Shown: one piece after another, positions 1-9,538 of the stretch
Layout of the letters: each line of letters starts with the position of its first letter
How positions within the stretch are numbered: position 1 is the first letter of the stretch
Origin: an uncultured Bacteroidales bacterium
GTDB lineage: Bacteria; Bacteroidota; Bacteroidia; Bacteroidales; Bacteroidaceae
DNA length: 50,017 bases
Assembly: GCA_902801485.1 (NCBI GenBank)
Contig: CADCIP010000023.1
Location: 1 to 50,017, forward strand
Direction of reading: 5' to 3'
Position numbers and translations under genes: made by a program
The notes under the pieces: model-generated
The model's input: the letters and a program-made list of their open reading frames with translations, nothing else
The model's database searches: none
Told to the model about the DNA's origin: nothing

Positions 1-75
1 AATGGGAGGCGGGGAAAGTTGGAGAATAATTGTACAATAATACTAACATAAACTGTCATACCCCTGTTTACAGTT

Positions 76-108
76 CCCTCCCATTTGGGGGAGGGTTAGG
101 GAGAGGGG
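76..108. repeat. dispersed palindromic repeat, copy 1
   Basis: CCCTCCC and GGGAGGG arms around a short ATTTGG centre, followed by a GGGAGAGGGG arm. A 33-nt copy differing at two positions lies at 27218-27250 inside a coding sequence, and looser relatives lie near 9449, 22816, 26848, 35723 and 48039. It ends about 10 nt before the start codon at 119 and so forms most of that gene's leader. The rest of 1-118 shows no gene that I can support. Confidence 0.75.
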
Positions 109-118
109 CCGGTCTTAT

Positions 119-277
119 ATGAGATACATTAAACCGATAATTAAAGTAGAAGAGGCCGAGGTTGTCAACATGTTGGCAGAGAGCCTGGTAATTGACGGTA
201 ACACCACAGTTGATGGTGGCGATGCATTGAGCAAAGAAGACAAGAGTTGGGAAATCTGGTCAGATGACAAGGAATAA
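119..277 (+). CDS. 52-residue peptide of unknown function
   Basis: A short complete reading frame beginning MRYIKPIIKVEE and ending in DDKE, too short for usual gene finders. It has no signal peptide or membrane segment. The N-terminal part is K/I/V/E-rich, the middle is G/T/D-rich (DGNTTVDGGD), and the C-terminal end is acidic with two tryptophans. It is followed within 22 nt by a strong terminator hairpin, which supports it being the last gene of a transcript entering from the left. The start is the only ATG. The purine-rich GGGAGAGGGG ten bases upstream could serve as ribosome site but belongs to a dispersed repeat. Size and leader-like composition resemble RiPP precursors or small Bacteroidales peptides, but no modification genes are adjacent inside the window, so function is unknown. 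Confidence 0.6.
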   Translation: MRYIKPIIKVEEAEVVNMLAESLVIDGNTTVDGGDALSKEDKSWEIWSDDKE

Positions 278-298
278 TACTCGTTTAAGTTCATAAAA

Positions 299-334
299 GA
301 AGGGCTGGTGCAATTAGCGCCAGCCCTTCCTTTT
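299..334. terminator. bidirectional terminator
   Basis: A 13-bp stem (299-311 with 317-329, one G-T pair) with a 5-nt AATTA loop. A CTTTT run follows on the + strand and a CTTTTAT run on the - strand. It sits between the convergent 52-residue gene and gltX and can serve both. Confidence 0.85.
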
Positions 335-358
335 GAGATGGGAGTTAATTCCCAAAAC

Positions 359-1918
359 TTATTTCAGATAATCAATTGCGAATCTCATGCGTTTCAGGGT
401 TTCTTCTTTGCCCAGGAAGGCAGCTAACTCATACATATCGGGTCCTTGACCGGCACCCACCAGACAGATGCGCCAGGCATTCCAGGGGCGCAGACCTGAT
501 GTCTCTGCCCAGGGATCCACAACGGCTTTCATGCCCTCTACCGTAAAGTCCTGAATGTTTGTCAGTACCTCACAGAACTGTGTCATCTCGTCTGCTGTAG
601 TTTCTGTCCAGTTCTTACGGATAAACTTGTCCTCTCGGTCGAAACTTTCTGGTGCTACGAAGAAGAATCGCGTAAGGGGCCACAAGTCCGACGGGAAACT
701 GATATTACGTTTCCGCTTGTTGCCTTGTCCGTCAACATATTCTATTACCTTCAGCTTCATCATGCGTACCACTTCTGTTTCCTGTTCAGTTGTAGCATTG
801 ATGCCTTCTTCCTTTAGAATCTTATCAAAGGCTGGTGCCCATGCTTCGTCGGGTTGCTGAATCAGGTATTGGTGGTTGAACCACGCTGCTTTCACATAGT
901 CGAACTTGGCGCCGTTCTTGGAACACTTGCTCAGGTCAAAGAGTTTCACCATCTCGTCCAGCGTCATCAGTTCCTGGTCGTTACCGGGATTCCAGCCTAG
1001 GAGTGCCAGGAAGTTGACAACAGCCTGAGGCAGATAACCTTTCTCGCGGTAACCGCTGGATACTTCACCTGTCTTGGGGTCGTGCCACTCTAATGGGAAT
1101 ACGGGGAATCCTAACTTGTCACCGTCACGTTTGCTAAGCTTACCGTTTCCTATAGGCTTCAGCAAAAGGGGTAAGTGAGCAAAACGTGGCATGGTATCTG
1201 CCCAACCGAAGGCTTCATAAAGCAGCACATGCAAAGGAGCACTGGGTAGCCACTCTTCACCACGGATAACATGGGTAACCTCCATCAGATGGTCATCTAC
1301 AATGTTGGCCAGGTGATAGGTGGGCAGTTCATCTGCACTCTTGTAAAGCACCTTGTCATCCAGAATGCTACTGTTGATGCGCACTTCTCCACGGATAAGA
1401 TCGTCCACCAAGATGTCTCGTCCGGGTTCTATCAAGAAGCGTACAACATATTGTTTTCCTTCAGAAATGAGCTTATCAACCTCTTCTTTCGACAGTGTCA
1501 GCGAATTGCGCATTTGCATACGTGTACTGGCATCATACTGGAAGTTTTCGATTTCGGCACGCTTGGCATCCAGTTCCTCCGGGGTATCAAAGGCAATGTA
1601 GGCCTTTCCGTTATCTAAGAGTTGCTGAACATACTTCTTGTAGATATCCCTGCGTTCGCTCTGACGGTATGGACCGTGTGAGCCGCCAAAACTGACACCT
1701 TCATCGAATTGGATGCCTAGCCAACGGAAACTTTCTATAATATATTCCTCGGCTCCAGGGACAAAACGTCCACTGTCTGTATCTTCAATACGAAAAATCA
1801 AATCACCTCCATGCTGACGTGCAAAAAGGTAATTGTACAAAGCTGTCCTCACACCTCCTATGTGCAGCGGACCAGTAGGACTTGGGGCAAATCTTACCCT
1901 CACTTTTCTATCTTGCAT
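359..1918 (-). CDS. gltX: glutamyl-tRNA synthetase
   Basis: Charges tRNA-Glu with glutamate in the cytoplasm, a class I aminoacyl-tRNA synthetase. The N-terminal HIGH-type motif is read as [10 protein letters not shown] within the first 25 residues, and the KMSKS-type motif as KLSKRDG about halfway, as in bacterial GltX. The 519-residue length is slightly longer than the usual 460-500; the extra lies in the catalytic and anticodon-binding half. The start [16 protein letters not shown] places the HIGH motif at the expected distance from the N-terminus. The gene stands alone, with its own promoter 25 nt upstream and a terminator at the 3' end. I see no sign of disruption. A single GltX with no sign of a GatCAB partner nearby is the usual housekeeping arrangement. 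Confidence 0.97.
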   Translation of the reverse strand: MQDRKVRVRFAPSPTGPLHIGGVRTALYNYLFARQHGGDLIFRIEDTDSGRFVPGAEEYIIESFRWLGIQFDEGVSFGGSHGPYRQSERRDIYKKYVQQLLDNGKAYIAFDTPEELDAKRAEIENFQYDASTRMQMRNSLTLSKEEVDKLISEGKQYVVRFLIEPGRDILVDDLIRGEVRINSSILDDKVLYKSADELPTYHLANIVDDHLMEVTHVIRGEEWLPSAPLHVLLYEAFGWADTMPRFAHLPLLLKPIGNGKLSKRDGDKLGFPVFPLEWHDPKTGEVSSGYREKGYLPQAVVNFLALLGWNPGNDQELMTLDEMVKLFDLSKCSKNGAKFDYVKAAWFNHQYLIQQPDEAWAPAFDKILKEEGINATTEQETEVVRMMKLKVIEYVDGQGNKRKRNISFPSDLWPLTRFFFVAPESFDREDKFIRKNWTETTADEMTQFCEVLTNIQDFTVEGMKAVVDPWAETSGLRPWNAWRICLVGAGQGPDMYELAAFLGKEETLKRMRFAIDYLK

Positions 1919-1941
1919 AAGCTAATGTTATCAAAATTCGT

Positions 1942-1970
1942 GCAAAAGTAAACATTTTTTTTCTAACAAA
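1942..1970 (-). promoter_or_regulatory. promoter of gltX
   Basis: On the - strand TACTTTTGC (1950 to 1942) matches the Bacteroidetes -7 box TAnnTTTG. A TTTG at 1970 to 1967 lies 16 nt further upstream as a -33 element. The distance to the gltX start codon is about 24 nt. Confidence 0.7.
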
Positions 1971-2037
1971 AGAGTTTTTTTTGTATTTTCGCATTTTGAA
2001 AGGGAAGAATCTCCCAACAATAACGAAAATAGTGCCT

Positions 2038-4116
2038 ATGAGCCGATACAATAGACAGAGAAAAGTTAGCAATAAAGAATATCTTTACAGGATTGCAGGA
2101 CTTGTAGCTATGATAGCCGTGTTGATCATCTTTTTACCCAAGGGTGGTTACAACAGTTATGATTATAAGATAGGTGAGCCGTGGGACGAAGCACAGGTGA
2201 TAGCTCAGGACAGTTTTCCTGTGTATAAGAGTGAAGCCCAGTTGCAGCGTGAGAGTGACAGCTTACGCAATTACTATGAACCTTACTTCGAAATAAACAA
2301 TACCATATATGAAAAACAGGCTACACAGTTGAAAGAAGCTTTCAGAACATTGTCCCACGACCGTGTTCCTCCATACTACCTGCCCCATTTGTTAGTGAAA
2401 CTTAGACACTTATATTCACAAGGCATTGTTGAAGCGTCAGACTATGACGAACTGAAGAAGGAGAAAACACGTCAGGTCTGGCTGTTCGAGAACAATGAGT
2501 CGCAGCCACGTTTCGTAAAACAACTGTTTACAGAGAAGTCGGCCTACGAATACATGATGGCTGAAGAGGACAGTGTCCGATACAATCATAAATGTTTGAT
2601 GCATTGTGGCTTGGATAAATATATTCAGCCTAATTTGGTTTATGATGCCGAGAAATCCATGCAGCAGCGTCAGGAGGTTGACGCTCAGTTGGTACCTTAC
2701 ATCGGGCAAGTCCAGATTGGACAGAAATTGGTGGATCATGGTCAGATTGTGGATGAATACACATACTGCGTCCTGCAATCGCTGGAGCGTTTCCAGAAAA
2801 CCCGTTCACTGAGCAATAAAGAGAAATTGCTGCAACTGGCCGGACAAGTGACATACATCGCCATATTGATGGTTCTTCTTCTGTTCTACTTCGAGCAATT
2901 CCGTAGTGATTATCTCGCCTCCCCGCGATACATTCTGTTGGTCGTGAGCCAATGTGTCATCTTCCCTTTGCTGACGTACACCCTAATGACGCATAACCTT
3001 ATGAATGTCTTTGTCATTCCCTATTGCATTCTGCCTATTTTCATACGCGTGTTCATGGATAGCCGAACCGCCTTCATCGCCCATACTGTCACCATACTTT
3101 TGTGTGCTGTTGCACTTCACCATCCTTACGAGTTTATCGTAACACAGCTGGTGGCAGGGCTGGTGGCTATATACAGTTTGCGACAGCTCTCGCAGCGCAG
3201 CGAGTTGGTGCGTTCTGCAGCCTTGGTGACAGTGGCTTCACTTGTTACCTATTTCTGTATAGAGTTGTTGCATGGCAGTCCTTACAGTTCTAACGGATTT
3301 GACAAGTGGACATATATCTATCTTCTATTAGCGGGCATTCTTTCTTTACTATCTTATACACTCCTTATGCCCATAGAGCGAATCTTCGGGTTTACTTCCA
3401 ACGTTACATTGGTAGAATTATCCAATATCAACAATACCATTCTTCGCAGATTATCGGAGGAGGCTCCAGGTACTTTCCAACATAGCATGCAGGTAGCGAA
3501 TCTGGCTGCTGAGGTTGCTAACAGCATAGGCGCAAAAAGTCAGTTGGTCCGTACCGGTGCTTTGTATCACGACATAGGAAAGTTAGAGAATCCTGTTTTC
3601 TTTACGGAGAATCAGTCGGGCACCAATCCGCACGACAATCTGCCCTATGAACAGAGCGCACAGATTATTATCCAGCACGTAAAGAATGGCTTGCGTCTGG
3701 CCGACAAATATCAGTTGCCGTCCGTAATAAAGGAGTTTATCTCCACCCATCATGGGCGCAGTTTGGCCAAATACTTTTATGTCTCTTTTAAAAACGATTA
3801 TCCCGAAAAGGAGATAGACGAACGGATGTTCACTTATCCCGGTCCCAATCCAACAACATTGGAACAGGCCATTCTTATGATGGCGGATTCTATCGAAGCT
3901 GCTTCTCGCAGCCTTAATAAATATACCGAGGAAAGCCTGAACAATATGGTGGATAGGATAATCGACGAACAGGTGGCTTCCGGATATTTTTCTCAGTGTC
4001 CCATCTCGTTTCTTGAGATTGCTGATGCCAAGGAGGTCTTTAAAACCAAATTGCGTACCATGTATCATACCCGCATACAATACCCGGAACTTAGCGGGCA
4101 AGTAACTAAACCGTAG
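2038..4116 (+). CDS. 7TM-HD family membrane phosphohydrolase (PgpH-like)
   Basis: An integral membrane HD-domain protein. It has one N-terminal membrane segment (about residues 20-35), a large extracytoplasmic domain of about 220 residues, a block of several hydrophobic helices (about 270-460), and a cytoplasmic HD domain with the metal-binding motif YHDIGK (H511, D512). This is the order of the 7TMR-HD family, whose characterised members (PgpH) hydrolyse cyclic di-AMP; that activity is inferred here. I chose the ATG at 2038 (MSRYNRQRK) rather than the TTG at 1981, because the earlier start would add 19 unlikely residues close to the gltX promoter. The next gene starts 13 nt downstream, so the two are probably cotranscribed, though their products are unrelated. 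Confidence 0.88.
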   Translation: MSRYNRQRKVSNKEYLYRIAGLVAMIAVLIIFLPKGGYNSYDYKIGEPWDEAQVIAQDSFPVYKSEAQLQRESDSLRNYYEPYFEINNTIYEKQATQLKEAFRTLSHDRVPPYYLPHLLVKLRHLYSQGIVEASDYDELKKEKTRQVWLFENNESQPRFVKQLFTEKSAYEYMMAEEDSVRYNHKCLMHCGLDKYIQPNLVYDAEKSMQQRQEVDAQLVPYIGQVQIGQKLVDHGQIVDEYTYCVLQSLERFQKTRSLSNKEKLLQLAGQVTYIAILMVLLLFYFEQFRSDYLASPRYILLVVSQCVIFPLLTYTLMTHNLMNVFVIPYCILPIFIRVFMDSRTAFIAHTVTILLCAVALHHPYEFIVTQLVAGLVAIYSLRQLSQRSELVRSAALVTVASLVTYFCIELLHGSPYSSNGFDKWTYIYLLLAGILSLLSYTLLMPIERIFGFTSNVTLVELSNINNTILRRLSEEAPGTFQHSMQVANLAAEVANSIGAKSQLVRTGALYHDIGKLENPVFFTENQSGTNPHDNLPYEQSAQIIIQHVKNGLRLADKYQLPSVIKEFISTHHGRSLAKYFYVSFKNDYPEKEIDERMFTYPGPNPTTLEQAILMMADSIEAASRSLNKYTEESLNNMVDRIIDEQVASGYFSQCPISFLEIADAKEVFKTKLRTMYHTRIQYPELSGQVTKP

Positions 4117-4129
4117 AAAAATCAGGACT

Positions 4130-7100
4130 ATGAAAGAAAAATTCTTTTTTATTCTAACTGCACTGTTGCTGCTCTGTATCTTCTCGGTAAGAGCGCAAAA
4201 CCCCGATAACCTGGAGGGAGCGGAGTACGTCAATTATATCCTTAATAAGGGTGGGCTGGTACGTATTACCAACCGTAGGACTTCCACTGCCAACCTTACA
4301 GATGACGGAACCAAGACTCTTGGTGTCCGTGCCAGTGTGAATAATCTTCAGCAAGTGTGGATATTACAGAAAAACAACAAGAGTTATACCCTGCGGAACG
4401 CCAGCACAGGTCGTTTCCTTTCATCTGCAGATAATTACCGTACACCCAGCCCGGCTGCCAAGATGCTGTATATCCAGTATAGCCCCAACAATTCGGGTAA
4501 TAGCTCTTATGTGAATATCTCCGAGAAGAGTGACTTCAGTGGCACTTCCTGTCTGAACTTGAATGGCGATGGTGTCAATCTGTACAAATGGAGTTGTAAG
4601 GGGGATGCCGGCTCCGACTGGTCCATATCAGCCGTGGATAATTTTACATTGGAGCAGGTAATGGCCGATTTGTTGGCTAAGAGTCCTTATAAAACTCCTG
4701 AAGTGGGCAAGTACTACCGAATCCGCAATATGGGATATGATACTTATATGAACGAGGACTTTGGCAACAATGCTATCAGTTGCGAGGCAAAAAGCGAAGA
4801 CAAGCTTTCTCAATACTGGACTCTGGTTTCTGCTCCGTCGGGTAAGTTTCATTTGCAGAACCTCTGTACCCAGCGTTACATTATCCGACAGAACGGCGCA
4901 TTCAGCAAACAATATAACACCCAGACTGGCAAGCCTACTGTAGGATTTTCGCTTACACGTAACGGTGACGAAACTAACCTGCTGTATTACATAGTGGATA
5001 ATGGTAACGTTGCTCTGCATTGTGATGCCCAAAGCGCAGTGGTGGGTTGGTACACAGACAACATACCAGGCAGCACATGGGGTTTCGAGGAGGTGGAACT
5101 CACAGACGAGTTCATCCAGAACGGACGCAGTGGTCTGAATGCTTACACCGAACTTAAAACAAGACAGGCAGTCTTTAAAGCTGCACTCAACAGACTTTTC
5201 CAGGATGCTGCCTGTACGACACTGAATGGGGAGATTCAGGCTCTCTCCGATGAAGAGTTGGCAGAGAATGACGACTTCAAGTTGCTGAATGCCGACATGC
5301 AGGCCATGATTCTGAAAGTGAAGAACAATACTTGGGAGACGTGTACAGGCAGTAACGGGTACAGTCGTGACTTTGAAAAGTTCTTCCGTGTTCGCGACGA
5401 CTATCAGGTTTACAGCCATTTCCAGAAGATGGCGGGCAATGCATATTGTGGAATGAGTAATCCTTTCGGCAAACTTTCCGGCCCTACTGGTATCTGTGGT
5501 AATGCAGGTGATATTATATATCTTTATGTTGACAGAGAACCCAATCCCAACTGCACGCTGCAAGTCGAGGTAATCGCAGACAGCGATAGCCCGGGTGACC
5601 ATCAGACAGGTATCACCACAGATCTGCACAAAGGCCTTAATGCTATCATTCTCAGCAATAAGAGCACCGTTTATATTTTCTATCAGCTCAACGACCCGGA
5701 CAAATTCCTTGCCAACTATCCCGACATGAAGATTCATATCGAGGGTGGTCAGGTACAAGGTTATTGGGATGCTACACGTGGCATGACAAATGCCGATTGG
5801 CTTCTTCTTCGCGAAAAGATGCTGAATAAAAGCAATATTCTAAACCTGAAATCCAAACGTCTGGTCTTTGTCATGAATAACAATTTGGTCCAGAAAGCCA
5901 TCAGTGCCGATAATAATATGGAAGGCCTGCTGCGCGTCTGGAACACCATGTTACAAAACGAGGAGGACCTGATGGGCTTCCAGAAAAAAGTCGAGGGTAA
6001 GTTCAACAATATCTGGAACTGCTTCTCTATCAACCACAGCTATATGTATGCCACCACATACGGAACCTATTACGAGAACAGTACGCTTCCCACCGTCATG
6101 AGTTATAAGGCCTTGACAGAAACAGGTGGAGGCGCTCTTTGGGGACCCAGTCACGAGATGGGGCATAACCACCAGGCATGTATCAATGGTGTGGGAAGTA
6201 CCGAAACGAGCAACAACCTCTTCTCTAATGTTAACGTCTATCTGCATGGTGTGAGTACCAGCCGTGGCGATGCTGCCGAGACTTGCTTCAGCGACTTTGC
6301 TGCCGACAAGTCGTGGGTGCAGCGCGGCACATGGGCTCAGGCCAGGTTCTACTATCAGTTGTATCTTTACTATCATGCTACGGGTCGTAATACCAACTTC
6401 TATCCTAAGCTTTTCACTCTTCTTCGGCAGGATCCTATCAACAAAGGCTCTTGGGACAGTACTCTGGAAGCCGACAGCGATGGTGACGGAACGATAGATG
6501 TTAAGGGTGGTTACAAGAGCTATGGAAAGAACGACTACCTGCATATAGCCAAGAAGATGTGCGATGCAGCAGGCGAAGACCTAAGCGAGTTCTTCGAGGC
6601 GTACGGTATGTTTATCCCTGTAACCAATTTGTTTGTGGGTGATTACTCCAATTATTGGGTCACCACTACGCAGGCGGATATCAATGCTGCCAAGAAATAC
6701 ATGCAACGTTATCCCAAGGCAGGAAATATCATCTTCATCGAGGACCGTATCAAACAATCGCCCTCTGTTCCTGATGGCCCGCTGGAAGGGAAACCCAAAG
6801 GAGCATACCGTGTGCCTATCAGCGATGAAGACTGTAATCAGATTGGAAAGCATGGTGATGTAGGACAGTACACGGATTATGTCAATGATTACGTTACCAA
6901 TGGATACTATTACCTGACTTCAACCAGTTCGGGTAATACAACCTTCAGAATTTCCGGTTCGGGAGCCGTAGGATTCAAGATATACGATAGCAATGGTAAG
7001 TTGGTATATTTAAGCAACAGGAAAAGTTTTACTGTTCCTTCTTCGGTTCAGAAGAAGATAAAGGATGGTTTCCGCCTTTATGCTGCCGAGGGTAACGGCT

Positions 7101-7819
7101 ACGATGTATTGATTTCCTATGGACCTTCTACCTATCGTGGCGAGATGACTGCTTACTATGCAGGCAATTCCACTCCCCATACCTTATATTATTATGGAAC
7201 GGGAACTGTAGGAAAGAGCGATATAAGTGAGTTGCCCCCCAACTCGCTTGTCTATATAAAAGCTGGTCAGGATGAGAAGAAGCAACCCACGGTAGAACTT
7301 TTGCAGAAAGCTAATGTGGTAAGCGAAGAAAGCGAGACCCGGATGCTTCAGATAGATGGTAATAAGCCTTTCTTTATCCCCACGCAATTCAATGCCCAAC
7401 AAGTTACTTTCACAAAGGCGGGTTCTGGTTATCAGGCACTCTCGTTACCGTTTGATCTTGCTGAGGCAGACTCAGAAACCATTCCCTCTGGTGAACCTGT
7501 GATTAAAGAGGGTGAAGTTGAAATTCATGCAAATGATGTTAAGATAAACGTCGGAACCTACGATGTAACAGAAAACGGTTATGTCCTTGCTTCCGACGGC
7601 AACTCGTACGTCTTTGCCGAAAACATATCTCCCTTTACTTATATTTGGGATGACCCCAATGGCATCAATGATGTCAACGTTAACGTTAACGTTAACGTCA
7701 ACGAGGGTGCTATCTACGACCTAAGCGGCCGTAAACTCAATTTTCAATTCTCAATTTTCAATTCTCGATTAAAAAAGGGAATCTACATTATAAATGGTAA
7801 AAAGATGATGATAAAATAA
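4130..7819 (+). CDS. secreted M60-like zinc metalloprotease with ricin-like modules and sorting tail
   Basis: A 1229-residue exported protein. The signal peptide runs to about residue 22 (VRAQ). Two ricin-type beta-trefoil-like segments (about 30-180 and 190-330) carry repeated LVRITN/YTLRN and YRIRN/FHLQN motifs. A peptidase M60-like core follows, with HEMGH at 675-679 and a downstream glutamate in GSTETSN. The C-terminus is a short sorting-type tail (IYDLSGRK ... KGIYIINGKK). M60 enzymes of gut Bacteroidetes typically cut O-glycosylated mucin-like proteins; that substrate is inferred from the family. Two repeat tracts lie at the end: GTTAAC-type hexamers (7673-7702) encoding alternating N and V before the tail, and CAATTYT heptamers (7738-7770) inside it. 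The stop codon overlaps the next start by one base. Confidence 0.88.
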   Translation: MKEKFFFILTALLLLCIFSVRAQNPDNLEGAEYVNYILNKGGLVRITNRRTSTANLTDDGTKTLGVRASVNNLQQVWILQKNNKSYTLRNASTGRFLSSADNYRTPSPAAKMLYIQYSPNNSGNSSYVNISEKSDFSGTSCLNLNGDGVNLYKWSCKGDAGSDWSISAVDNFTLEQVMADLLAKSPYKTPEVGKYYRIRNMGYDTYMNEDFGNNAISCEAKSEDKLSQYWTLVSAPSGKFHLQNLCTQRYIIRQNGAFSKQYNTQTGKPTVGFSLTRNGDETNLLYYIVDNGNVALHCDAQSAVVGWYTDNIPGSTWGFEEVELTDEFIQNGRSGLNAYTELKTRQAVFKAALNRLFQDAACTTLNGEIQALSDEELAENDDFKLLNADMQAMILKVKNNTWETCTGSNGYSRDFEKFFRVRDDYQVYSHFQKMAGNAYCGMSNPFGKLSGPTGICGNAGDIIYLYVDREPNPNCTLQVEVIADSDSPGDHQTGITTDLHKGLNAIILSNKSTVYIFYQLNDPDKFLANYPDMKIHIEGGQVQGYWDATRGMTNADWLLLREKMLNKSNILNLKSKRLVFVMNNNLVQKAISADNNMEGLLRVWNTMLQNEEDLMGFQKKVEGKFNNIWNCFSINHSYMYATTYGTYYENSTLPTVMSYKALTETGGGALWGPSHEMGHNHQACINGVGSTETSNNLFSNVNVYLHGVSTSRGDAAETCFSDFAADKSWVQRGTWAQARFYYQLYLYYHATGRNTNFYPKLFTLLRQDPINKGSWDSTLEADSDGDGTIDVKGGYKSYGKNDYLHIAKKMCDAAGEDLSEFFEAYGMFIPVTNLFVGDYSNYWVTTTQADINAAKKYMQRYPKAGNIIFIEDRIKQSPSVPDGPLEGKPKGAYRVPISDEDCNQIGKHGDVGQYTDYVNDYVTNGYYYLTSTSSGNTTFRISGSGAVGFKIYDSNGKLVYLSNRKSFTVPSSVQKKIKDGFRLYAAEGNGYDVLISYGPSTYRGEMTAYYAGNSTPHTLYYYGTGTVGKSDISELPPNSLVYIKAGQDEKKQPTVELLQKANVVSEESETRMLQIDGNKPFFIPTQFNAQQVTFTKAGSGYQALSLPFDLAEADSETIPSGEPVIKEGEVEIHANDVKINVGTYDVTENGYVLASDGNSYVFAENISPFTYIWDDPNGINDVNVNVNVNVNEGAIYDLSGRKLNFQFSIFNSRLKKGIYIINGKKMMIK
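7673..7702 (+). repeat. hexamer repeat in coding sequence
   Basis: Five consecutive units of the form GTYAAC (GTCAAC, three GTTAAC, GTCAAC) encode a V-N alternation in the linker just before the IYDLSGRK sorting tail of the M60-like protein. A related GTTATC/GTTAAC run is intergenic at 35820-35850. Confidence 0.9.
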
Positions 7820-9426
7820 TGGCAAAAGTAAAACCTAACAAAAGTACAAAGAGTGTTGCTAAAGGGAGTGTTACGACTCCTGCAACGGAAAAGAAGAAAA
7901 GGCAACTGCGTTTACCTGTGCTGTTTCTCTTCTTTGTGGCTGTGCTGCTTTGGTCGGCATGGTATTACGGAAGTGTCTTCCATCTAAGTCGTGAATACAG
8001 TTTCTGGGTTGCTGACACCCGTCAGTTGGATTTTATCCTGTCCTGTTCCTTCGGCAGTTTACGTTATGTGGGCCGTGCCTTGCTCATGACCTATAAATAT
8101 CCTTGGTTGGGTGGACTCCTGATGGCATTCATGCTTACACTGGGCACTTGGCTGGTTGGCTATTGCTGGCGTTTGAAAGCCAAATGGCGTGCCATACAGT
8201 ATTTGCCCGCCTTGGCCTATATGGGTACTGTCACTTTCTATGGCCTTGATATTTTCTTCGAGGCAGAGACAGGTTATATCTTCGGCATTCCCTTCCTGGC
8301 TTTGTTGGTACTTGCCATCTGCGGTATCATGATACGCAGCTTCAGTCGCAAGAAGGTACATGTCCTCTTTGCTATTCCTGCCGACGAGACACAGCGCGAC
8401 AACCTCCTTCAGTTGGCAGTCTGCCTTATTGGTTTTGCTGCCATCATCGGTTACAACGAATGGAAACGTCCTTATGTGCGTGTTATCACCCAGTTGGCCT
8501 CTATGGAGCAGAAACAGGATTGGGAAGGAATACAGAAAGTAGCCCGTGCACATGCATATCAGAGCAACCGTCCTATGGCATGTATGTATGCTATAGCACT
8601 TGTCCATACCGATCAGGTTGGCTACCGTATGTATGATATTCGTCTGGATTATGATTCACTTTATATCCACGGAATGGACGGGACCCATAACAATGCCAGC
8701 AATATGTATATTCCTGAGGGCGATTATCATGGAGGATTCCCAGAATCCTGTATGCATTCCTGCATGGAACAGATGGTGATGGAAGGACCCAAGCTGCGTC
8801 TGATGAAGCTATACATCAAGAGTGCTCTGATGCGTGGCGAGTGGGAACTGTGTCGTAAGTATCTCCGTATTCTCAGCGATGTTCCTTTCGAGGGAGCTTT
8901 TTGCAAGAAATATAGTGCTATGGTGGGAAATGATTCATTAGTGAATGCTGACCCGGAGATAGCGAAGATCAGACTTACCGAACCTCTTCATGACAGTTTC
9001 GAGAGCATGTATCAGGCACCCTTATTCATGGGCTACAACTTATCTCTGGTAGAAGGCCGTAGTGTGAATGCTCTTTATAACTCACTTTGCGTTTGTCTCT
9101 ATACCAAGCTGATGCCAGCCTTCCTCTCGCGTTTGGAGCCTATTATGGGATCTACACCTCCTGATATCATTGCCGACGGCATTCTGCTGGCTTCTACCAA
9201 GAGTCCAGGGTTGGAAAATCGCTTTACGGGTCTTAATATGCGTGTTCCGCGTATTCAGAATTTTATGCAGCAGATACAGCCCTATTTGAGTGACCGTCCG
9301 GGAAATGCGTACGAGCTGTTTGGTAAATACAAGGGTTACTATCCTTACTATTATTTCTTCGGCAACCTGAAAGCTACCAAGAAGGGTTATACGGGACAGA
9401 CAACCTCTAATTCTGGAGTGAACTGA
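7819..9426 (+). CDS. DUF6057-type multi-span membrane protein
   Basis: A 535-residue protein with a lysine-rich cytoplasmic N-terminus (about 35 residues), several hydrophobic helices (about 35-60, 95-115, 120-150, 155-180, 200-215), and a long soluble C-terminal half of about 320 residues with helical repeat character. The overall pattern fits the Bacteroidetes family DUF6057; function unknown. The start codon overlaps the stop of the metalloprotease gene (TAATG), implying translational coupling. It is followed after a dispersed palindromic repeat by the CxxCH/TolB-like lipoprotein gene. The soluble half resembles TPR-like scaffolds, but no catalytic motif is visible. Confidence 0.75.
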   Translation: MAKVKPNKSTKSVAKGSVTTPATEKKKRQLRLPVLFLFFVAVLLWSAWYYGSVFHLSREYSFWVADTRQLDFILSCSFGSLRYVGRALLMTYKYPWLGGLLMAFMLTLGTWLVGYCWRLKAKWRAIQYLPALAYMGTVTFYGLDIFFEAETGYIFGIPFLALLVLAICGIMIRSFSRKKVHVLFAIPADETQRDNLLQLAVCLIGFAAIIGYNEWKRPYVRVITQLASMEQKQDWEGIQKVARAHAYQSNRPMACMYAIALVHTDQVGYRMYDIRLDYDSLYIHGMDGTHNNASNMYIPEGDYHGGFPESCMHSCMEQMVMEGPKLRLMKLYIKSALMRGEWELCRKYLRILSDVPFEGAFCKKYSAMVGNDSLVNADPEIAKIRLTEPLHDSFESMYQAPLFMGYNLSLVEGRSVNALYNSLCVCLYTKLMPAFLSRLEPIMGSTPPDIIADGILLASTKSPGLENRFTGLNMRVPRIQNFMQQIQPYLSDRPGNAYELFGKYKGYYPYYYFFGNLKATKKGYTGQTTSNSGVN

Positions 9427-9448
9427 TGAGAATTGAGAGTCGAAAGTA

Positions 9449-9485
9449 CCCCTTCTAACTTCCCCTTGTAGGGGAAGGACTAAGG
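9449..9485. repeat. dispersed palindromic repeat, copy 2
   Basis: A CTTCCCC/GGGGAAG hairpin flanked by CCCTTCTAA and ACTAAGG. It belongs to the same loose family as 76-108 and sits between the DUF6057 gene and the lipoprotein gene. Confidence 0.5.
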
Positions 9486-9538
9486 TCTAAAGCCTAAATT
9501 AACTTTCTCGTTTTAGTTATCGTTTAAAGTTGAAGACA

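Noticed and set aside
1981-2037. TTG start extending the 7TM-HD protein by 19 residues
   Set aside because: It starts close to the gltX promoter, adds basic residues before the first membrane segment, and the ATG at 2038 fits family N-termini better.
4628-5758. 376-residue - strand reading frame inside the M60-like gene
   Set aside because: Antisense shadow of a clearly coding + strand gene with signal peptide, HExxH motif and tail; no motif or ribosome site of its own.
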